64,000 nucleotides of DNA. Source: Buxus sempervirens. Lineage: Eukaryota; Streptophyta; Magnoliopsida; Buxales; Buxaceae. Where the stretch lies: contig OX387182.1 of the NCBI GenBank assembly GCA_947561395.2, positions 47,051,949 to 47,115,948 of the forward strand, read 5' to 3'. The translations under genes and the position numbers were made by a program. This document shows, piece by piece, positions 31,401-42,292 of the stretch (position 1 is its first letter; each line of letters starts with the position of its first letter). The notes under the pieces were generated by a model that saw only the letters and a list, made by a program, of their open reading frames with translations, ran no database searches and was not told the DNA's origin.

Positions 31401-32468
31401 GATGCGCTGCACATCCCTATGTGTGAAGCTTTGCGCCTGGTTAGTAGACCACATCGATGTACATAGTCGTAGTTTGAGGATTGGTTCCTCGGTTGTCCCC
31501 ATTACCCCCGCCGCTGTAAGTACCATCTTGGGCCTTAGGAGCGAAGGGCCCAAGGTTGTCATAGATGGTCCCATTGAGCAGCTTGCCCAGCTTCGTGCAA
31601 GCTTTACTTTTGATAGGCATGGCATAGCACTAAACGATATAGAGTCTAGATTGGCCACTCTAGGTTTCGGCCATGCCTTTCAACAGGCATTTGTACTATT
31701 TCTTGTGGGATGTTTGTTATGCCCAGGTTCGAATCCACACGTGAAGCTTCATTTTCTGCATGCCGTAGCTAATATTAGTAGGGTTAGGCAGTACAATTGG
31801 GCTGCTTTTGTACTTGATGTGTTGTTTAATGAAATTGTGAAATATCGGGAGAAAAAAAAAACCAACATTGGTGGATGCCTCCTATTTTTACAGGTATGTT
31901 CGTCTCTGATTTGTTTTTGGTTGTTTGGTTGTATTGGTTCAATGCGATAAGTATATGCTGAAAACACCATGACTTCCCATATTTTCTTAATGTTTCAACT
32001 TTTATACTATGAAGTTGTACGCCTTGGCGATATTGAATCAAGTCGTCCAACACCACGTCTAGGGTGGTGGGACGACGATCGTGTGAAGTCACGGGAGAAG
32101 GCTGAAAAATCAACAGGCGGGTATGGCAATGGGGAGGTAAAACATCATTTTCTATGCCCCTTCATATTCTACATGGTCTATTGTCGATGGGCTATTAATA
32201 TAGTGTAGTCGATGCAGGTGGTGGCACTCACGGTGCGTGCTGAGGAAGGAGTTAGAGATGTTGATGAAGGACCTATTCCAGGGATTGATCCGGTAAGACT
32301 TGTCACCCCCTACGTTGGTCGTCGGCGTTGTTGACATGTTTTACAATGTTCTAAATTATGAATACTTTGTTGTTAGGCATCCCAACAAGCGTTGGATCGC
32401 ATGCGTGCATCGTTGCGCATGATGTAGGACGAGTATAAGATGGCTATCACTTATGTATCAGGGTAGGC

Positions 32469-33035
32469 AAGATGGTATGTTCCGCACTAGACCTGGTTCT
32501 GAGAACCAAGTCTTGTAGATACGAGATTGTAGTAGAATTGTATAAATACTTAACATGTGCTTACTGTTCTTGTCATTCAAAATTGGTTTTGTTTCGTCTT
32601 TGTTCTTTATAATTACTTAAGTCAATGTCTGTGTCTGTGAATGCAGGTCCAGCTACAAAATGAGAAAGAACACTGGCTTTGTGAAATCTCCATCAAGTTA
32701 TCATTTGGGAGTAAAGGCTGCAGGTAGCATCGTGCTCCCAAGTGAATGTTTCGTATACTATTATATTTTTGTTTTTTTCCCCCTTTCCTACATCATAATA
32801 CCAATGAGCAAGTTTTTTTGGACATTTGTAATTCTTTCTTTCAGTTGCTCAATATGTTGAAGTTTATTTTAATCATATGCTTCTTGTACCATGTTTGTGC
32901 ATAATGAAGGATTATATTGTTTCAGACATCTCAATTTGAACCCAGTAGGCTCAAGAATGTAATTATTATTTGCTTTAAAAGAAGTGACATCATTGTCCAA
33001 TAAGCTTGTAAATAATATGAAATTTCTTTTACTTC
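32469..33035. other. MULE interior, no gene recognised
   Basis: AT-rich sequence with a short imperfect palindrome (AGACCTGGTTCTGAGAACCA, 32492-32511) that may lie in the 3' UTR of the HMG gene. Nothing else can be supported. Confidence 0.4.
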
Positions 33036-33290
33036 TTGGTATATTACCCTCTAATTCTATTGGAAGTCATGTTACATAAGGTGAATCTAGATAAGAGCAG
33101 TATGCTAGGAAATGATGTTGGGACTTGGTCGTTTCTTGGGTACGGGGTGAGTGCAGGCTTATTTAAAGATTTTCAGGTGGGTCTAGGATTCCTGTATGTC
33201 ATTTTCAATTCGCTGATGATATAATCCTATTCTCACACAAATGCCAGGAACAATTCAAGTTTCAGGTACGGAAGGTGTCGTGCTTCACTT
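33036..33290 (+). pseudogene. Scrambled LINE reverse-transcriptase relic
   Basis: Two small RT-like pieces are present: VNLDKSSMLG near 33080-33110, and an FADD-type segment (FQFADDIILFSHKC, about 33200-33250) in another frame. In LINE RTs the ADD motif precedes the VN..KS motif; here the order is reversed, so the piece is rearranged. Short similarities make this tentative. Confidence 0.4.
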
Positions 33291-33789
33291 ATATTCTACA
33301 TTGAAACCTCATTTTATCTCTCTCTTACTGTGTTTTTCTGGATTCTTTCCAGTTCTGGAATTAACAGGCTTGCCATTTTCGCCTTCTTCTTCACTGATAT
33401 CCATTAAGAGTCTGTTAATTTAAACTTTGATATGTATTATTTTCTTTTTCAATTGTTTTGTTGTCCTGCGTATATCTATCAGTTCTTGATGAATGCTAAT
33501 GGGGATCATGGTGGGCAGTTTCTATAGGGAAGACACAGTACCAAACTCAAGACAGGGGAGACTTCTCTTTGTGAGACATTCCTGTTTAGAACCCATTATT
33601 TTATTTTTCTGTTTTTGAAAATTTTTCTTAAGATCTGTTTATACTTGCAATTAAAAAACGTAGACTTCTCCTTCGGGGGTTTCATGACCAAATGATCTGA
33701 TATGTGTATGTGATCTTCTATTGCATAGGGCTTGTATGTAATTGGTCTGATGATAGGAGCTCATCTGAATTTTAGATAAGAAAGAAGCG

Positions 33790-34112
33790 ACATAAGAATA
33801 GGATGAGCATTATGGAATATACGCATTTTCAGATGGATAAGTGAGAAAACCGAGAAAAATAAGGTGAATGAGCAGATCCAAGAGTATTTATATGTTGCCT
33901 AAATTTTAGACTATAGAAAGGATAGGTTAAGATGGTTTGAACATATAAAGCAAAAAGACTTGAATGGATTCAGTCATTAAGGGTTTTGATTCTTATAATT
34001 TGATTGAAGATATGGCTTTTGACATGTTAGGACTGAGTAGTAAAGTTCGTGGACCCAGCTAATTGAGATAAGGAGTTTGCTGTTATTATTGTTGTTGCTT
34101 TATGGTAGGAGT
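33790..34112 (+). pseudogene. Decayed 3' end of an RTE-type LINE
   Basis: It contains RLRWFEHI, the C-terminal RTE signature, with NRMSIME-like sequence before it and DPAN..LIEIRSLL-like sequence after, in shifting frames. It ends in a TTATTATTGTTGTTG-type simple tail, as RTE elements do. Many stops are present. Confidence 0.5.
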
Positions 34113-34368
34113 CCTTTCCTTGCAGTAATATTTAAAAGTTCTGAGGAAAAACAACAAAAGCTGGAATCTTCGTGACCAACACTGCCTTTTTGCAACTATT
34201 AGGGGGTCTTTATGAATCTCCTCCTTTAGTTCCAGCCTATACAGATCGATACCTTCGGTCTCGTGAGAATCTTTGATGCTGATTTGGTGGAACCTATATT
34301 GGGTTACGGTAATAGATGAATGATATTCATGTCAACATACTTAGTACCTCATCACATTTCAACTTCAG

Positions 34369-34645
34369 GTTTTTGAGGTGGCTCCTTCTCTGCACATGGT
34401 GGAGCTCCGAAAGACAGGAGGGGACACATTGGGGTTTCACAAGGCATGTTTTTAATTCCTAAAATTATTTTAAGCTTTCTTTGCATGCCCTTCTTGATAT
34501 GAGTTTTGGTTCTTGAAAGACTAGGTATGTTAGTTGACTAATAGTAGGTATTACCCAACTCTCTGAGAATATGCAGTTCTACAAAAGTCTCTTCAGGATT
34601 AAAAGATATCGTCTGGAAGCCTGAATCAAACAGTGAAGAAACGAG
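34369..34645 (+). pseudogene. Captured CIPK kinase C-terminal exons
   Basis: Exon 34369-34443 encodes VFEVAPSLHMVELRKTGGDT and a few more residues, which is the regulatory C-terminus of CBL-interacting protein kinases (CIPK3/9/23 group). Exon 34577-34645 begins FYKSL and, after a small deletion causing a frameshift, matches the usual SSGLKDIVWK continuation. The donor of the first exon is GC. There is no kinase domain in the window. Its place inside a MULE, between MULE genes, indicates gene capture as in Pack-MULEs. It is most likely nonfunctional. Confidence 0.8.
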
Positions 34646-35686
34646 GTGCTTTCTCTCTCCCTCCCTCCCTTCCCCTTTCTATTTTTGTGTATAAGTCGAA
34701 ATCAGATTTCTGACACGCTTTTGCATATGCAGATCATAACATAAACAAAGCTATGGCTCCAGTACTGCATTGTTCCCTATGAGTGCTTCAAATCCCATTT
34801 ACACCTGTGGATTATAGAATGTACATAGTGGTCCATGAAAGTAGAACGCTTATCGGGTTACGGAGTTCAATGCTAAAAGAGATGCCTAAAATGAGGGAGG
34901 CCGGAAACACAGCTCATGGTTTGGTTGGCATTTGGTTTGAATTATATTTGATGGGGAGAAGATGAAATAAATTTATTGCGAGGTATCTAAAGGTGCCATT
35001 ATTCCTAGCCATGTTTTTCCTGCTCTAATGAGATGGAATTCTCCATTTGTTGCTGCATTTGAAGATGACTGCCTCAATTATGAAAGGGACACCTTTACAG
35101 CAGAGGGTGTTTTTCTTTTTCCTTTTTTCTTGTTTTTTGAGGTTGAGATTCTGTAACTTTATGAGGAGACAGTTATGATTCTTGTGAGTAACAACATTTG
35201 ATTTACCTTGAATGTTTTACCTTGCTTTTAAATACAGTTGGTCGTGGTACCACATGGTGGGAACTGCAATTATAAATATTGGATTTCTTCAGTCATATGG
35301 AATTTGGGGTGTCTCCCAAATTTATTGAGCCAGTGCTTTAAAAGTGCACCTAACGGCTACATTTCGTCAAGCTGCCACAACAAGATAACATTTAAAGCAA
35401 CTACTTTATCACAAGAAGTGCTTTGCAATTGGTCATCTGTAGCATTTATAGATTAATTTTTTTGGGTTTTGGTTTTTCTTATTGTTATATTATGTTATCT
35501 TCCCAAGGGTTTTTTGACTTTTTTGTTGTTGTGTTTTTTACTCTTTTTGCTCAATCCTTGTGGGTACCTTGTACTTTTTCCCCCTTTTAATATTTAGGTT
35601 CTGAAACATTCAAATGTACACATTTGTCGTAAGTGGAGTTTTCCAATCAACAACTATGGATTTCTGCAATAAGAAAATCTACAGAG
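34646..35686. other. MULE interior after the CIPK piece
   Basis: Probably intron/3' UTR carried along with the captured CIPK fragment. There is a CT-rich tract near 34645-34680. No gene is recognised. Confidence 0.35.
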
Positions 35687-35815
35687 TTGTGTGATTTAAA
35701 TGCCTGTATCTAGTTGTGTGATTTAAATGCCTGTAGCTGTGAGATTTAAATGCCTGTATCTAGCTGTATCTAGATACAGGATTCAAATGCCTGTATCTAG
35801 CTGTGTGATTTAATA
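35687..35815. repeat. Short tandem repeat, ATTTAAATGCCTGTATCTAG units
   Basis: About five imperfect units of 24-35 bp share GATTTAAATGCCTGTATCTAG, with a palindromic CTGTATCTAGATACAG in the middle (35764-35779). Confidence 0.8.
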
Positions 35816-36064
35816 GGTTACTTCACAGTCTTTGGAACCATGGTCCGGCAATGAATTGATTACAAAATTTATCTAGCTGTCTGAGTCATTAGATAAACCC
35901 AGAAAAATTGCTGAAGAAGATAAATCCTTTGTTTGTTGTTTGGAAATTTGTGTTATGTATTGAGATTGTGAGATCCTAAGATAGTAAAAGAAAGGGCGTT
36001 TCTTTGTTTTTTTTTTGGGTGGTACCTGCTGCATTTCTGAATGTGAGCTTCAATTGTGATACAG

Positions 36065-36139
36065 GTAAAAGCAATGGAGTTGATTAATCAAATGGAAGTC
36101 ACAAGGCGTGGGCCATACAGTGGTGGACTTATACAGGGG
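36065..36139 (+). pseudogene. Captured exon of anthranilate synthase alpha subunit
   Basis: After an AG acceptor (..ATACAG, 36064) the frame reads VKAMELINQMEVTRRGPYSG, the conserved chorismate-binding signature of anthranilate synthase component I (first step of tryptophan synthesis), then diverges into a stop. Only this exon is present. It is another host gene fragment inside the MULE, on the + strand. Isochorismate synthase is a less likely source because the V-T-RRGPYSGG form suits plant ASA. Confidence 0.72.
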
Positions 36140-36657
36140 TAGCGTTTTCATAATTTTGGGACAGGTTGAGAAGAACACTGGCTGTGTGAAATACTACATG
36201 TTTTGTTGCCAGTTCTTGCTTCATGTGCTCTAGTTTTTGCTTCCTAAATGTAGGGAAATAGTTTACACCCAAGGCTAACAGGCACCTCATAATTTCAACA
36301 AGTCTAAGATTTATCACCAGCTCTACTCATTAATTGTAGTTAACCAATGAAGAGTGATTGAGGCCTCCATTTTCACTTTTTCCTTTATTCCTATTTTCTG
36401 GGCACTATATGACCTAAGTTCTTTTTCATAAGACCTTTAGTGAATGTGAACATTGTATCAAACATAATGTTCTTTTTTTTTTTATGAAAATGGAAATAAA
36501 ACTACTTTTCGGTTCTCATACATGGTCTTTAGTTACATATTACATAATATTTACTAGGAACTTGTCTGACCAAATAAAACTACATTTAGTAGCACTTTTT
36601 AACCAAAACTCAACGATAACCACACCAAACATGCATCTCCATCACCGGTAAACCAAT
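36140..36657. other. MULE interior, 3' side of the GRF gene
   Basis: AT-rich with no gene. It is the convergence zone between + strand and - strand MULE transcription units. Confidence 0.4.
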
Positions 36658-37356
36658 TCATTCGTCCAGTTTAACTTTGTCAATGTCGTGAAGCAACTCA
36701 CGATATATGTCGGACATCCTTCTCGCATGGTCACGCTCCTCCTGCAATAGCCGTCGTTCTAGTTCCCATGCCCTTGGCTGTATTTGTTCAGTGTTTTCTG
36801 CATCGCATGAATTCGACGATTCACCCTTTTCTATCCCAACTTCATTCAACCAGGAGAAGAAATGGTAGCTTTGTTTGCCCTGGAAATACAATGACATGAA
36901 AATCAATTAGGAAGTCCCTATTTTGCAAAATATCTCATGTGGGAGGAATGTATTCGAGTGCTATACAACTCCACACATACTTCAAAAGGACATCGATAAA
37001 ATCTTCTCCCTTTGTTCGTTGGAGTTTTTGCGGTTAACACACGGCATGGTCCCCTCCCACATTCACACAGAAATAACTCATCGCACCAAACAAAATACCC
37101 ACATCCATTCCCACCATTGCCCTGTAAGAAATAATGCATTTAATTTAGACAGTCTTATAACAGTTGAATGTCCAGATTCGTAAAAATGCATACTTACAGA
37201 CGATGGACAAGTGAAAAAATAGCGCCCTGGATTACGTGAGGTGTGGGAGAGTTTTCTTTTAAACATCCCTTTCCCGCATGGACATGGGACTCGAGCGTGG
37301 GGATCGGTAGCCTTTGGCGAAACTTCCGTTCTTCCTTCACACAAAGTGTAGCGCAT
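36658..37356 (-). CDS. Double GRF zinc-finger protein of the MULE
   Basis: Three exons (37198-37356, 36981-37121, 36658-36879) with clean GTAAGT/GTATGT donors and CAG acceptors, all phase 0, give 173 residues. Exon 1 starts at ATG 37356 and holds the first half of a GRF finger (CPCGKGMFKRK..NPGRYFFTC). Exon 2 completes it (CGYFVWCDE) and contains a second finger core (CECGRGPCRVLT..GRRFYRC). Exon 3 completes that (YHFFSWLNE) and ends in a charged coiled coil (ELERRLLQEERDHARRM). GRF fingers in other proteins bind single-stranded nucleic acid or mediate protein contacts. No stop or frameshift is seen. It is transcribed in the same direction as the Ulp1 gene, away from the right TIR. An accessory role in transposition is inference. 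Confidence 0.8.
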
Positions 37357-37544
37357 AATTGACTCGCTTGAAACACTTGTATTTATAAACAAGTTGGAAG
37401 GCAGGCCCACGTGAAACACGTTGGTTGTATTAGAAGATGCGAGCGCGAAAAATATGAGGGGACTTGACCTATTTACTAAGGACTTGATTGTACTTGACGT
37501 ACGACTCAAGCACACCAACATAGGATTTTTAGTAGGAGGGACTC

Positions 37545-38390
37545 GAGCAATTTTACATGGGACTCGAGGTAAGGATAGGCGAGAGCACGGGACTCGAGCT
37601 ATTTTACACGGGACTCGAGCAAGTATACGTGCGACTCAAGCAATTTTACATGGGACTCGAGCTATTTTACATGGGAGTTGAACTAAGTATACATGGGACT
37701 CAAGCAATTTTACATAGGACTCGAGCAATTTTACATGGGACTCGAGCTAAGTATACGTGGGACTCGAGCAATTTTACATGGGACTCGAGCTAAGTATACA
37801 TGGGACTCGAGCAATTTTACATGAGACTCGAGTTAACGATAGGCGGGACCACGGGACTCGAGCTATTTTACATAGGACTCGAGCTAAGTTATATGTGGGA
37901 CTTGAGCAATTTTACACGGGACTCGTGCTATTTTACATGGGACTCGAGCTAAGTATATATGGGACTCGAGCAATTTACATGGGACTCGAGCTAAGTATAC
38001 ATGGGACTCGAGCAATTTTACATGGGACTCGAGTTAGCGATAGGCGGGACCACGGGACTCGAGCTACATTACATGGGACTCGAGCTAAGTATACATGGGA
38101 CTCGAACAATTTTACATAGGACTCGAGCTAAGTATACATGGGACTCGAGCTAAGTATACATGGGACTCGAGCAATTTTACATGGGACTCGAGTTAACGAT
38201 AGGCGGGACCACGGGACTCGAGCTATGTTACATGGGACTCGAGCTAACTATACGTGGGACTCGAGCAATTTTACACGGGACTCGTGCTATTTTACATGGG
38301 ACTCGAGCTAAGTATACGTGGGACTTGAGCAATTTTACATGGGACTCGAGCTAAGTATACATGGGACTCGAGCAATTTTACATGGGATAT
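37545..38390. repeat. CTCGAG minisatellite at the centre of the MULE
   Basis: About 40 units of 19-22 bp have consensus ATGGGACTCGAGCAATTTTA, alternating with GGGACTCGAGCTAAGTATAC. Three or more higher-order blocks carry GATAGGCGGGACCACGGG. Most units contain the palindrome CTCGAG. Peptides read across it (GTRAILHGTRA.. type) are repeat artefacts. It lies just upstream of the GRF gene start, so it may include its promoter. Confidence 0.93.
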
Positions 38391-38597
38391 GGACCCCTAC
38401 TAATACAATACCCTCTCTTGATACCAATATATTATATGCAAAGATAATAATAAAATATCAACAATTATAAAGATCTGATAATCATTATCACATGGTTTTG
38501 ATCAGTAGACAACCTTAAAGTTATGCCAATCGGACTTTACATCCATCCCTTCTTCTCCCCCATTTCTGTAATCCCCGTCCTTTTCGTATGGAAAACA
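38391..38597. other. MULE interior, no gene
   Basis: AT-rich sequence between the minisatellite and the ERD6-like fragment. Nothing recognised. Confidence 0.4.
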
Positions 38598-38639
38598 GTA
38601 CGCATCCACATTCTCATGAACGTTTAAGCATCTCAATTA
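38598..38639. repeat. Direct repeat flanking the ERD6-like fragment (copy 1)
   Basis: GTACGCATCCACATTCTCA then GTTTAAGCATCTCAATTA. It matches 39247-39288 with about three differences. The other copy overlaps the stop codon and 3' UTR of the Ulp1 gene, so this one is the duplicate. Confidence 0.85.
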
Positions 38640-38847
38640 ACCGTACTGGATAGATCCACACTTGCTTGCATACACAGAAAAATGTTGTAAGCAGACAAAG
38701 AGACATCATGAAGGACACGTAAAAGAAGGTCGAAGCTAGCATCAAGATCATTGGTGCTAAGACAAATGACTTAAAGTGAAAATAGACTTACAATAGGGAT
38801 TTTTCCTTATATTGATGTGGTAAACAATTTAAATAAACTATGCATAC

Positions 38848-39070
38848 CTCAGACATTATAATCCACGGAATGGGTCCCATTCCCAACGAGAATGCTATTA
38901 CAAAAGCCTGAAAGATAAAAGTTATGTAAAAATAATTTAAGAAATCATTAACAGAAAAACACTAACAAGGAAGACTTCAGAAAATTTCACATAAATAGAC
39001 ATACCACGAGTCCAACTAGGGACAGTATGCTCATAATGCTATAAAAGTGAGAATCTTCTGATACAACACT
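38848..39070 (-). pseudogene. Captured exons of an ERD6-like sugar transporter
   Basis: Exon 39005-39070 reads SVVSEDSHFYSIMSILSLVG and exon 38848-38907 reads AFVIAFSLGMGPIPWIIMSE. Together they match the conserved transmembrane segment and PWIIMSE motif of ERD6-like monosaccharide transporters of the major facilitator superfamily. Both exons have proper acceptor and donor sites in phase. Neighbouring exons are absent. The piece is bracketed by 42-bp direct repeats (38598 and 39247), which suggests acquisition by a copy-and-rejoin event near the end of the Ulp1 gene. Confidence 0.8.
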
Positions 39071-39949
39071 CTGACAGCAACAGGAACATCAGAAAAGGCA
39101 TTTCAAATAGAAGAATAGAAATCCCTTCTACTTAATTCCTGGATTTTTCATAATCTAATACAAAAGTAAACAAAAATTAGAAGGTCGCAGAATTAAGAGA
39201 CTTTAGAAAGAATGCAACTCAAGAAGGTCGAAATTGATCAACATTGGTACGCATCCACATTCTCAGGAAGGTTTAAGCATCTCAATTAGAACGGGTACTT
39301 GATTCCGTTTGCAGGATGGAGCAATAGGTATGCTAACAATTCCTGCCAAAAGTGTCCAATATTTTCCTGTTACAATTTAAATGAATCACTTGCTATAAAA
39401 AATTGTGTAAGTCTTAACCACATCAAGTTGCATAGGAAAATATATACTTGCCTGCCCAAACCTAGTCGACAATTGATGCCCATCTCAATATTCCATGTAC
39501 TTCATTACAAATACACCACAATCGTCACTACACAACAAATGGAAGAGATCAAGAGAAGGTAGACATGGCAAATAACTGGAAAATACAGGTGTTATTGGGG
39601 GTAAGGTAAAGCTATAATTCAATGTAGTAATTATTCATGATCGAACAATAATGATTTCATGTTTTTACCCACTGTATTTAATGCATGTAATATTATTGCA
39701 ACAATGAGGATACTTTTAATTTCATTTCAAGATTTATTCTTCAATAACTATCACCATTATTCAGATGATAATACCCAATGAATCTAGCTAAAATAATTTT
39801 AATAATCAGAATTACTAATAAAATCCAAATAAATTAGACTCCTCCAATACTTATCTTGCTAAAGAATTTTAACAATTGGAATTATTTATATCATAATACC
39901 CAATGATATACCTATAATATTTGAGTTTCAATCTCAACGACTAAAAGAA

Positions 39950-40260
39950 TGTAGCACCCCGAAACCAGGTCGACCCATATCAGGTTTATATTGGCTCCTG
40001 AGCGCTAGCTTAGGGCCCAAAGTAATGAAAACGGACTTCAGAACTAACCAAACACACAAAAATAACCTCCTAAATTTTTTTTCAAAAAAACGGCTATATA
40101 ACGCCTGTACATACGAGTATGGGCTAAGCCCTCAAACACAAATGATCACCTGATAAACACAGTCTATATATCCACTCAAAAAAACTAAACCATCCAGATA
40201 TACAACAAAAATAATCTCACTAAGTTTACATCCTCTCTCCATCTTCCCATCTACATCCTC
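39950..40260. mobile_element. LTR fragment inserted in a Ulp1 intron
   Basis: It begins TGTAGCACCCC and contains TATATAACGCCTGTACATAC and GGGCTAAGCCCTC, blocks shared (inverted) with family B LTR 26515-26585 and loosely with 55113. The right end is not defined. It lies between Ulp1 exons 7 and 8. Confidence 0.55.
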
Positions 40261-40273
40261 TTTGAGCTCCACA

Positions 40274-40307
40274 GGTTGCTTATTTGGAAATAACCAAATA
40301 AGCAACC
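40274..40307. repeat. Perfect 14-bp inverted repeat
   Basis: GGTTGCTTATTTGG and CCAAATAAGCAACC are separated by six bases. This is a small foldback in the same Ulp1 intron. Confidence 0.85.
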
Positions 40308-42292
40308 TAAGGGCATTATCCAATATCTGTATAATGCTCATGTAACTTATGGTAACATATGAGTGATAAAATTGGGAACTTACGAACTACTTTGACAGGG
40401 CACGGACACAGGCACCAGTGGCCACTCCTGCACTCTCTTGTCACAGCCAGGTTTAAGCTCCTCAAAGACTTTTGCAAAAAACGTTGTCTACAATGAAAAT
40501 TGAACCATTCAATATCAAATTATATAATACATTGAAACTATATAGTTCTTTACATACCAATTTTGTTGATACAGCACGATAATCAGCAGGCCGATTCTTC
40601 GGTACTAAATCTAGCACTTCGACCCGCTGCTCCTTGATGTTCAAAACAACCAGGAACCAATGGCTCCTCCTCAAGATCGGTAGGAAAACCTATCAAATGA
40701 CAATACAAGGTGTACTCGGCGTTAATAATTATGTAAATGAGAGTAATAAAATATTCGAAGTTTATCATACCATATGACATCGAAGCAAACTACATCCTAG
40801 AACATCTTGTGAAAATTGACTTTGTACAGCATCTTCTACAGTCAATGTTCCTTTTAGGATTGCACCCTGTAAATCACAAGTACAATATATTAGTCCGCTG
40901 TAGTACTCCATACGCATTGATAATTAATTATTGTAAGCGTCCTAACATACAATCTTGTATACATACAGATGTGTAGGGTGTAATATAATGACGACGGATA
41001 GTTGATGCATGTTCCCGCGTAGATTTGACACGGGCAAGCACATACATGTGCATAACCTATTCCACAATCACCTTAGTGAGAAAACTAATCCAAGTACCAT
41101 TGTAACCTAAAACAAATGATACACTTTTCAATACAAAAAACTTACCAAGTCGCTAACCCTTCGTCGTGGAAAAAGACCAAGTAGCTCAAATTGAGTCGCA
41201 TAGCAATCACCGAAATCAACAAGTTTTTCCCTGCATGCGTCAATTCCACTTATAAGGCCAAAAAAAAAAAAACAACAACCAACTATGAACACAATATTGA
41301 ATGGTGTAAATCTCTTAATTATTGTCAATCACAGAAGATATATACTTACATTGGCGACCCCCCTGTCATGGCATACATCCACGATTTTGTCTCTTGTTCA
41401 GGTAATGGGGGGAATCTATGCGTCTCTACAAAGGGTGACCTCAATTTATGTACAAGGTGCTTTACTCGCTTCCCTCTACCTCTGGGACAAGACTGCATCG
41501 TACTTGGACCCTCAGATGTAGTTGCGGGTTCATCGTGTGGCACACTTCCAGCAAAAGGAGGCGATGAAAACTCTGAGTGTGCATCAAAAGTGCCATTGCC
41601 ATCTGGAGGTGGTGGAGGAGGCACATCATCAGTAGAAGGCCAGTCGGGCTCAGCATCTGGAGGTGGTGGATGTGGAGTGGCTTAAAGAGGCAGCAAAGTC
41701 GATACAATGCCGTGTGAAGTCACGGGCAAAGTAGATCATACGAACAATATGACTTCGTAATACCTATGACAATGAAAACATATTGATGAAAGGAGATGTA
41801 TAGAAGAATGTGTAAAATAAAAAAAATAATGCAATGGCTTGCCTTACCGGATCTATATCTGTCGGCACGTGAGTCACATCATTTGCCCGCTCCTGATCCC
41901 GTGCAAAATCCATGCCTAAGGCACATAACATTCACATACAAAATATGATTTTAAACTTTAATACAAGATGCCACCTTGCCTCATTCCTGTTTAAACTCAA
42001 AAGAACATATCTCCATCTATAAAATAGGCTAGCTTCAAGAAAGCAGGACAAAAATGTTAAATGGTGGAACTGTGCAATCGGATTTTGTTAAGAATAGATT
42101 AAAATGTTCCATTTGATTTCAAGTTTCTTTTGTCTGATGAATGTCTCTTAATTTATATATTTTCATTTAGATCAACATTATGAATTTTTATTTTAGTTAC
42201 AAATGGAGTTTGATCCTTTTTGACTCTCTATATTTGAGTTACTGGATATCTTGCTAGATAGAAGCAACGTTAAAGGAATGTGTCAAACTTAG

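Larger units (their letters stand above)
25405..32468 (+). pseudogene. HMG-box plus Ulp1-associated helical-domain gene of the MULE
   Basis: A spliced gene with exons 25405-25494, 25584-25638, 25723-25857, 31291-31893, 31999-32136, 32218-32292 and 32377 to about 32468. The first three give a Lys/Ser-rich stretch and an HMG box (RPANAFLIFR.. ..LWKAMDDSAKQKYKELY), a DNA-bending fold. The fourth encodes about 200 residues (CSPKRFVHFM..GFGSLLQMRC..) like the DUF1985-type region found in transposon Ulp1 proteins. All introns have GT-AG ends in phase, except the acceptor before 31999, which reads TTTCAA where TTTCAG is expected. A TAG in the last exon may be native or mutated. A family A solo LTR occupies the intron between exons 3 and 4. 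The first coding exon was not found. The exon model is inferred by eye. Confidence 0.72.
39286..41913 (-). pseudogene. Ulp1/C48 (SUMO-protease-like) cysteine peptidase of the MULE
   Basis: Nine exons on the - strand: 41848-41913, 41350-41763, 41146-41248, 40967-41056, 40771-40866, 40558-40689, 40384-40487, 39452-39527 and 39286-39366. ATG is at 41913 and TAA at 39286-39288. The catalytic elements are all present: His in RRSHWFLVVL, Asp in EVLDL, Gln in VPCQSSS and Cys in DDCGVFVMKYME, the last created by an in-phase splice. Exon 2 is Pro-rich with a frameshift near 41660-41690. A TGA follows KYMEY, where Trp is usual. The donor after exon 8 is GC. The C-terminal exon ends in ..LLLHPANGIKYPF. 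Ulp1 genes are carried by Kaonashi-type MULEs; their function is not established. Total length is about 385 residues. Confidence 0.82.

Noticed and set aside
34190..34310. Open stretch with YESPPLVPAYTDRYLRSREN
   Set aside because: Short, stops at both sides, no family recognised; could be intron of the captured CIPK gene.
37421..38354. Repetitive GTRAILHGTRA-type ORFs
   Set aside because: Translation of the CTCGAG minisatellite, with no start context or conserved frame.
37545..38390. CRISPR-like array
   Set aside because: Plant DNA; units are contiguous with no unique spacers, so it is a minisatellite.
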